Assembly: GCA_003724185.1 (NCBI GenBank)
Contig: RHGM01000001.1
Coordinates: 806,001 to 870,000 of the forward strand
Length of the DNA: 64,000 bases
Direction of reading: 5' to 3'
DNA from: Porphyrobacter sp. IPPAS B-1204
Lineage (GTDB): Bacteria > Pseudomonadota > Alphaproteobacteria > Sphingomonadales > Sphingomonadaceae
The translations under genes were made by a program, and so were the position numbers. The notes under the pieces are model-generated. The model was not told where the DNA came from, made no database searches, and saw only the letters and a list, made by a program, of their open reading frames with translations. Of this stretch, positions 58,177 to 64,000 are shown piece after piece (positions within the stretch are counted from its first letter, which is position 1; every line of letters begins with the position of its first letter).

Positions 58177-59057
58177 GCACGCTCGACAAACGCATGTCCG
58201 CCGCCGACATCGTCAGCCGCCTCCAAAGCGGCATGACGCTCGGCATCGGCGGCTGGGGTCCTCGCCGCAAGCCGATGGCGCTGGTGCGCGAAATTTTGCG
58301 TTCCGACCTGACCGATCTCACCATCGTTTCCTATGGCGGCCCGGATGTCGGGATGCTGTGCGCAGCGGGCAAGGTGAAGAAGCTGATCTTCGCCTTCGTC
58401 TCGCTCGATGCGATTCCGCTCGAACCATGGTTCCGCAAAAGCCGTGAGGCCGGCGCTATCGAGGTGCTCGAACTCGACGAGGGCATGTTCCAGTGGGGCC
58501 TGAAAGCCGCCGCGTTCCAGCTGCCGTTCCTGCCGACGCGGGTCGGGCTCGGCACCGACCTGATCGAACTGGGCGGGCTGAAGACGGTGCAATCGCCCTA
58601 TGACGACGGTGAGGTGCTGGTCGCCATGCCCGCGCTCAATCTCGATGCGGCGCTGGTCCATGTCCAGCGCTGCGATCATCGCGGCAATGTGCAGGCCTTG
58701 GGGCCGGACACCTATTACGATGAATGGTTCGCCAAAGCGGCGAAGGAGTGCTTCGTATCCTGCGAGGAACTCGTCCCCGCGATGGAGGACGCTTATCCCC
58801 AAGACGCCCGAGCCAACCTGTTCGAACGCTGCTTCGTCACCGGCGTGACCGAAGCGAAAGGCGGCGCGCATCCGACCTCGCTGCCGCCCGACTATGGCTG
58901 GGACATGGGCTGGTTCAAGCGTTACGCCGCTGCCGCGAAAGACCCGGGTGACTGGGCAGCGGTGGCCGGGCAATTCGTCGGCGCGAGCGAGGCGGAATAC
59001 CTCGCTTCGGTCGGCGGTATGGAGGCGGTCGGGGCGCTCCCCCTGCCGGTGTTCTGA
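58173..59057 (+). CDS. ipdA: CoA-transferase-family subunit A, IpdA-like ring hydrolase
   Basis: 'SRLQSGMTLGIGGWGPRRKPMALVREI'; coupled to subunit B in steroid locus. Confidence 0.85.
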   Translation: MSTLDKRMSAADIVSRLQSGMTLGIGGWGPRRKPMALVREILRSDLTDLTIVSYGGPDVGMLCAAGKVKKLIFAFVSLDAIPLEPWFRKSREAGAIEVLELDEGMFQWGLKAAAFQLPFLPTRVGLGTDLIELGGLKTVQSPYDDGEVLVAMPALNLDAALVHVQRCDHRGNVQALGPDTYYDEWFAKAAKECFVSCEELVPAMEDAYPQDARANLFERCFVTGVTEAKGGAHPTSLPPDYGWDMGWFKRYAAAAKDPGDWAAVAGQFVGASEAEYLASVGGMEAVGALPLPVF

Positions 59058-59845
59058 TGGCAAGCCTTGCAGAATTGTGCATCGTGGCGGTGGCGGAAGC
59101 CTTCCGCACGGACCGCGAGTTGATCGGCACGGGCATCGGCCCGGTCCCCCGGCTTGGCGTTGGCCTTGCCAAGCTGACCCATTCGCCCGGCCTGATGATG
59201 ACCGACGGCGAGGCCTTTCTGGTCGAACAGCCCGTCCCAATCGGGCCGCGCGGCTATGATGATCGCAAGCCCGCAGGCTATCTGCCGTTCAGCCGTTTCT
59301 TTGACAGCGCGGTGTGGACCGGGCGGCGGCACGCGATGGTCACGCCGACGCAGGTCGACCGTTTCGGCCAGACCAACCTTTCGGCACTCGGAGGCACCCA
59401 TGCCCAACCGAAAACCCAGATGCTGGGCGCACGCGGCTTTCCGGGCAACGGCATCTACCACGCCAATTCGATGTTCATCCCGGTGCATTCCGCGCGTGTG
59501 TTCGTGGCGGGCGAGGTCGATCGCATCTCCTCGCCGGGCTACAATCCGGCGCGGCGGATCGCGGGTGGCAATTATTCCGCCATCGACTTGAAGCGTATCG
59601 TCACCAACCTGTGCGTGATGGATTTCGGCGGGCCGGACCATGCGGTGCGCGTCGTAACGCTGCATCCAGGTGTGACCTTCGCCGAAGTGCAGGCCGCGAC
59701 CGGCTTTGACCTGATCGACGCCGTGGCGGGCGAAACCCCGCTGCCGACCGCCGAACAGCTCGGCATCATCGAGAAGCTGGACCCGCACGGCATCCGCCAC
59801 AGCGTGCTGGCCGATAACCCGCCTGCCCAAAGGAGCGCATCATGA
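59057..59845 (+). CDS. ipdB: CoA-transferase-family subunit B, IpdB-like
   Basis: 'GTGIGPVPRLGVGLAKLTHSPGLMMTDGEAFLV'. Confidence 0.85.
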   Translation: MASLAELCIVAVAEAFRTDRELIGTGIGPVPRLGVGLAKLTHSPGLMMTDGEAFLVEQPVPIGPRGYDDRKPAGYLPFSRFFDSAVWTGRRHAMVTPTQVDRFGQTNLSALGGTHAQPKTQMLGARGFPGNGIYHANSMFIPVHSARVFVAGEVDRISSPGYNPARRIAGGNYSAIDLKRIVTNLCVMDFGGPDHAVRVVTLHPGVTFAEVQAATGFDLIDAVAGETPLPTAEQLGIIEKLDPHGIRHSVLADNPPAQRSAS

Positions 59846-60744
59846 GCGACGCCATCGTTCCCAAGGTTGATCAGCCCCCGGTCTACGAAACCGACGAGCC
59901 GGTGCTCTACGCCGCCGCCGACGGCATCGCGCGGATGACACTTAACCGGCCGCAGTTCCACAACGTCCAGAACAGCCAGATGACCTATGCGCTCGACGAT
60001 GCGTTCAAGCGCGCCGTCGATGATGACGATGTGAAGGTGATCATCCTCAAGTCCGATGCCAAGCACTTCACCGCCGGCCACGACATCGGCAGTCCGGGGC
60101 GCGATTTCCATTCCAGTTTTGACCGCCGGCTGATGTGGTACGATCACTCGAACAAGGGCGGCGCGGAAAAGGCCTATATCCGCGAGCAGGAAGTCTATCT
60201 CGGCATGTGCAAGCGCTGGCGTGCCCTGCCCAAGCCGACGGTTGCGCAAGTGCACGGTGCCTGCATCGCAGGCGGGCTGATGCTGGCCTGGGTGTGCGAC
60301 CTGATCATCGCCAGCGACGATGCCTTTTTTCAGGACCCGGTGCTCCAGATGGGCTTTCCGGGGGTCGAATACTTCGCCCACGCCCATGAATTGAACCCGC
60401 GCATCGCCAAGGAATTCCTGTTCCTCGGTGAACGCATGAGCGCCGAGCGGGCATACCAGATGGGCATGGTCAACCGCGTCGTGCCACGCGCCGATCTGGA
60501 GGCCGAAGTCGCCCGCGTTGCCGCCCGCATCGCCGAACAGCCGCGGCTTGCGCTGCAACTCGCCAAGCAGGCGGTCAACCACATGGAGACCCTCGCAGGC
60601 AAGGAAGCCGGGATCGACGCGAGCTTTGGTTATCACCACTTCGCCCACGCCAACAACCAGCTGGTATCCGGAGATTACATCGCAGGTTTCAGCGGCAAGT
60701 CGATGGCGGAAAAGAACAAAGAGCGCGAGGCTGGCAAGGGCTGA
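59842..60744 (+). CDS. enoyl-CoA hydratase/isomerase
   Basis: 'GIARMTLNRPQFHNVQNSQM', 'AQVHGACIAGGLMLAWVCDLIIAS'. Confidence 0.9.
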   Translation: MSDAIVPKVDQPPVYETDEPVLYAAADGIARMTLNRPQFHNVQNSQMTYALDDAFKRAVDDDDVKVIILKSDAKHFTAGHDIGSPGRDFHSSFDRRLMWYDHSNKGGAEKAYIREQEVYLGMCKRWRALPKPTVAQVHGACIAGGLMLAWVCDLIIASDDAFFQDPVLQMGFPGVEYFAHAHELNPRIAKEFLFLGERMSAERAYQMGMVNRVVPRADLEAEVARVAARIAEQPRLALQLAKQAVNHMETLAGKEAGIDASFGYHHFAHANNQLVSGDYIAGFSGKSMAEKNKEREAGKG

Positions 60745-60746
60745 TT

Positions 60747-61835
60747 ATGGCCGATCCGCTCGCAACCCCTTTGGCTGCGCTGCTCGGCAGCCGCCTGCCA
60801 GTGATCCAGACCGCGATGGGCTGGATCGCAACGCCGCAGCTGGTGGCCGCCAGCAGCAATGCGGGCGCCTTCGGTTTCCTTGCCGGCGCGGTGATGCAGC
60901 CTGCCGAACTGGCGGCAGCGATTGCCGAGACCAGCCGCCTCACCCCGCACCGCTTCGGGGTCAATTTCCATAGCTTCCAGCCCGGCGCACGCGAGATCGT
61001 CGAGGTGATCCTCGCCAATGCCTACAGGGTGCGCGCGGTCAGTTTCGGGCGCGGGCCGGATGCCGGGATGATCGCCCGCTTCCGCGAGGCCGGGATCGTG
61101 TGCATCCCGACCGTCGGCGCGGTGAAGCACGCGGAAAAGATGGTCGCGCTTGGGTGCGAGGCGATCACCGTGCAGGGCGGCGAAGGCGGCGGGCATACCG
61201 GCGCGGTCGCCACCACAGTGCTGCTGCCGCAGGTGCTCGACGCGGTTCAGGTGCCGGTCGCGGCTGCAGGCGGGTTCGCCGATGGGCGCGGTCTGGCAGC
61301 CGCCCTGGCTTACGGCGCAAGCGGGATCGCGATGGGCAGCCGCTTCATGATGACCAGCGACAGCCCGGTGCCCGATGCGGTCAAGGCAGCCTATGCCGCT
61401 GCGGGCACGCAGGACATTTTCGTTACAGCCAAGATCGACGGCATCCCGCAGCGGATGATCCGCAACCCGATGCTCGACCGGATCGAGGCGGGCGGCGCGC
61501 TGGCGAAATGGCGGCGCGGGCTGACCGCCGCCCTCGCCATGAAACGCGCCACCGGGGCCAGCTGGAGCGAATTGCTCGCCGCCGCGCGCGGCATGACCAG
61601 CCACGGCGAAATGTCGCTGCCCGAAGCCATGCTCGCCGCCGCTGCGCCGGTTTTGCTGCAAAAAGCGGTGGTCGAAGGCGACGCAATCGGGGGGCTAATG
61701 GCCTCTGGGCAGGTGGCTGGACGCCTCAACGACCTGCCTGGCTGCGCCGAACTGCTCGCACGGATCGAGGCCGAAGCACGCGAACGGATCGCTGCGCTGG
61801 CTGGCCAACCCGAATCACTCAAGGGAGCGGCCTGA
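60747..61835 (+). CDS. ipdC: nitronate monooxygenase-family flavoprotein, IpdC-like
   Basis: 'LPVIQTAMGWIATPQLVAASSNAGAFGFLAG', 'GGEGGGHTGAV'; position after ipdAB. Confidence 0.82.
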   Translation: MADPLATPLAALLGSRLPVIQTAMGWIATPQLVAASSNAGAFGFLAGAVMQPAELAAAIAETSRLTPHRFGVNFHSFQPGAREIVEVILANAYRVRAVSFGRGPDAGMIARFREAGIVCIPTVGAVKHAEKMVALGCEAITVQGGEGGGHTGAVATTVLLPQVLDAVQVPVAAAGGFADGRGLAAALAYGASGIAMGSRFMMTSDSPVPDAVKAAYAAAGTQDIFVTAKIDGIPQRMIRNPMLDRIEAGGALAKWRRGLTAALAMKRATGASWSELLAAARGMTSHGEMSLPEAMLAAAAPVLLQKAVVEGDAIGGLMASGQVAGRLNDLPGCAELLARIEAEARERIAALAGQPESLKGAA

Positions 61836-62584
61836 TGCCGATTACCACCACCATCAAAGACCGGATCGCCGAAATCGTTTTCGATGTTCCGCCAGTCAAC
61901 GCCTTCAACAGCGAAACATGGCTCTCGCTGCCCGACATCATCACCGCAGCCGCCCGCAATCCGGACGTCAACTGCGTCCTGATCCGCGCCGAGGGCCGGG
62001 GCTTTTGCGGCGGGGTCGATATCAAGGAAATGCAGGCCCACCCGGAACGCATCACCCTGCTCAATCGCGGCAATTACCTGACCTTCAAGGCGATCCGCGA
62101 TGCCGAGGTGCCGGTGGTCAGCGCGGTGCACAAATTCGTGATCGGCGGCGGGATCGGGATCTGCGGCGCGTCGGACACGATCATCGCGGCGGACGATGCC
62201 TTCTTCAGCCTGCCCGAGGTTGATCGCGGGGCGATGGGCGGGGCCAGCCACCTGTCGCGGATGCTGCCGCTGCACAAGGTGCGCGCCGCCTTCTTCACCG
62301 GCGGCAATATCCCTGCGGAAGAGGCCTACCGCCTCGGCGCGGTGGAGAAGGTCGTGCCGCGCGCTGATCTGGAGGCCGAGGCGCGAGCCTTCTGCGCGGT
62401 GATCGCGTCGAAAAGCCGCAAGGCGCTGGTGATCGCCAAGGAAGCGCTCAACGGTCTCGAACCGCGTGACGTTGATCGCGGCTATCGCTGGGAACAGGGC
62501 TTCACGCTCGAAATGTACATGCACGAGGATAGCCAGAAGGCCCGCGATGCCTTTGTCGAAACGGGCAAGGCGGCCGAGTTCTGA
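61835..62584 (+). CDS. enoyl-CoA hydratase/isomerase
   Basis: 'CVLIRAEGRGFCGGVDIKEMQ', 'KFVIGGGIGICGASDTIIAADDAFF'. Confidence 0.9.
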   Translation: MPITTTIKDRIAEIVFDVPPVNAFNSETWLSLPDIITAAARNPDVNCVLIRAEGRGFCGGVDIKEMQAHPERITLLNRGNYLTFKAIRDAEVPVVSAVHKFVIGGGIGICGASDTIIAADDAFFSLPEVDRGAMGGASHLSRMLPLHKVRAAFFTGGNIPAEEAYRLGAVEKVVPRADLEAEARAFCAVIASKSRKALVIAKEALNGLEPRDVDRGYRWEQGFTLEMYMHEDSQKARDAFVETGKAAEF

Positions 62585-62586
62585 TC

Positions 62587-63750
62587 ATGCACCTTGCTTA
62601 CACACCACAACAGCAGGCCTTCCGCGCCGAAGTGCGCGCGTGGCTTGCCGCGAACGTCCCCCCTGCCCCGCTGCTCACGCTCGAATGCGAGGAAGGTTAC
62701 CACCAGCATGTCGGCTGGGAACGGCAGCTCGCCAGCGGCAATTGGGGCATGGTCACGTGGCCGGAAGCCTATGGCGGGCGCGGGCTCGATCTGATCGAAT
62801 GGCTGATCTTTGAAGAGGAATACTGGGGTGCGGGCGCGCCCTTGCGGGTCAACCAGAACGGCATCTTCCTGCTCGGCCCGACGATCATGGAATATGGCAC
62901 CCCGGAACAGAAAGAGCGCTTCCTGACCCCCATGGCCGCAGGCGAAAAGATCTGGGCGCAAGCCTGGTCAGAACCCGGCGCAGGCAGCGACATGGCGGCG
63001 ATCAAGACCACCGCTTTTCGTGACGGCGATCATTACGTCATCAACGGCCAGAAAACCTGGTCCAGCCGCGCCAGCTTTGCAGACTGGGGCTTCGGCCTGT
63101 TCCGCACCGAGGAAGGCAGCCAGCGCCACAAGGGCCTGTCCTTCATCCTGTTCGATCTCGACACGCCCGGTGTGACCCGCCGCCCGATCCGCCAGCTGCA
63201 CGGCCATCCCGGCTTTGCCGAGCTGTTCTTCGATGATGTGCGGGTGCCGGTGGAAAACCGGCTGGCGGGCGAAGGCGAAGGCTGGAATGTGGCGATGGCC
63301 ACCGCCGGGTTCGAACGCGGGCTGATGCTGCGATCACCGGGGCGGTTTCAGGCGGCTGCGCGGCGGTTGGTGGAACTGTTTCGCCAGCACGAACACGCCG
63401 CAGCGCCTTCAGCACGTGAGGCGGTGGCGCGGGCGTGGATGGATGCGCAAGCCTATGCCTACAACACCTACGCTGTCGCGGCGAAGATCATGGCGGGCGG
63501 CAAGATCGGCGCTGAGGCGAGCCTCAACAAGATTTTCTGGTCGGAACTTGACCGGACAATGCACCGCACCGCGATGCAATTGTTGGGGGCGGCTGCCGAA
63601 CTGCGCCATCTGGCCGATGGTTCGATCAACGAATGGCTGGAAGGCTACATGTTCTCGCTCTCCGGCCCGATCTATGCCGGGTCGAACGAGATCCAGCGCA
63701 ACATTACTGCCGAGCGGCTGCTGGGCCTTCCACGCGTGGGAGCGGGCTGA
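62587..63750 (+). CDS. acyl-CoA dehydrogenase
   Basis: 'AQAWSEPGAGSDMAAIKTTAFRDGDHYVINGQKTWSS', 'GPIYAGSNEIQRNITAERLLGLPR'. Confidence 0.94.
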   Translation: MHLAYTPQQQAFRAEVRAWLAANVPPAPLLTLECEEGYHQHVGWERQLASGNWGMVTWPEAYGGRGLDLIEWLIFEEEYWGAGAPLRVNQNGIFLLGPTIMEYGTPEQKERFLTPMAAGEKIWAQAWSEPGAGSDMAAIKTTAFRDGDHYVINGQKTWSSRASFADWGFGLFRTEEGSQRHKGLSFILFDLDTPGVTRRPIRQLHGHPGFAELFFDDVRVPVENRLAGEGEGWNVAMATAGFERGLMLRSPGRFQAAARRLVELFRQHEHAAAPSAREAVARAWMDAQAYAYNTYAVAAKIMAGGKIGAEASLNKIFWSELDRTMHRTAMQLLGAAAELRHLADGSINEWLEGYMFSLSGPIYAGSNEIQRNITAERLLGLPRVGAG

Positions 63751-64000
63751 TGGATATGCTGATTGCTCCCGAAAGACTCGAACTGGCCGAAGCCGTGCGC
63801 GACTATCTCGCCGGAACCCACGGGCCGGAAGTGCTGCGGCGGCTTGACGCCGGGCCGAACCGTGATCCTGCGATCTGGCAGGGGCTGGTCGACATGGGTC
63901 TGCCCGGCCTGCTGGTGCCGGAAACCCACGGCGGGCTTGGAATGGGCCTGCTCGATGCGGCGCTGATCGCACGCGAATGTGGGCGGGTATGTCTGGCAGA
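63750..64000 (+). CDS. acyl-CoA dehydrogenase, N-terminal part (runs off window)
   Basis: 'MDMLIAPERLELAEAVRDYLAG...LVDMGLPGLLVPETHGGLGMGLLDAALIARECGRVCLA'; TGATG coupled start. Confidence 0.85.
   Translation, partial: MDMLIAPERLELAEAVRDYLAGTHGPEVLRRLDAGPNRDPAIWQGLVDMGLPGLLVPETHGGLGMGLLDAALIARECGRVCLA

Noticed and set aside
61100-62584. ORF start at 61100 for the enoyl-CoA hydratase (494 aa)
   Set aside because: The N-terminal half is an out-of-frame read of ipdC; the real start is the TGATG-coupled ATG at 61835.

Overview
The window is a contiguous, high-GC chromosomal stretch that looks like a sphingomonad-type alphaproteobacterium. I inferred this from protein style and TonB-receptor repertoire; taxonomy cannot be verified here. 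From about 19.6 kb to the right edge it is dominated by a large steroid/bile-acid catabolic locus. That locus contains two KshA-like Rieske oxygenases, KstD-like flavoproteins, the 9,10-seco pathway (HsaA/B/D/E/F/G in one operon and HsaC on the divergent one), C/D-ring genes (IpdA/IpdB/IpdC, enoyl-CoA hydratases, acyl-CoA dehydrogenases), many SDRs, two CoA ligases, a Tat-like amidase, three BaiE-like NTF2-fold proteins and two TonB receptors. The left third holds a TonB receptor/SurE/S9-peptidase group with a dual-HTH TetR protein, a LemA/M48-like pair whose protease has lost its zinc ligands, an ScfR/RamB-type regulator, and a divergent GMC oxidoreductase/alkylsulfatase pair. The strongest unexplained signal is a palindrome, YGCGT-N20-ACGCR, with exactly the same 20-bp spacer at 8 intergenic promoter regions of the locus. 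One copy lies directly upstream of a tandem Lrp/AsnC regulator pair, suggesting a cluster-wide, autoregulated regulon. No rRNA, tRNA, CRISPR array or transposase was recognised.
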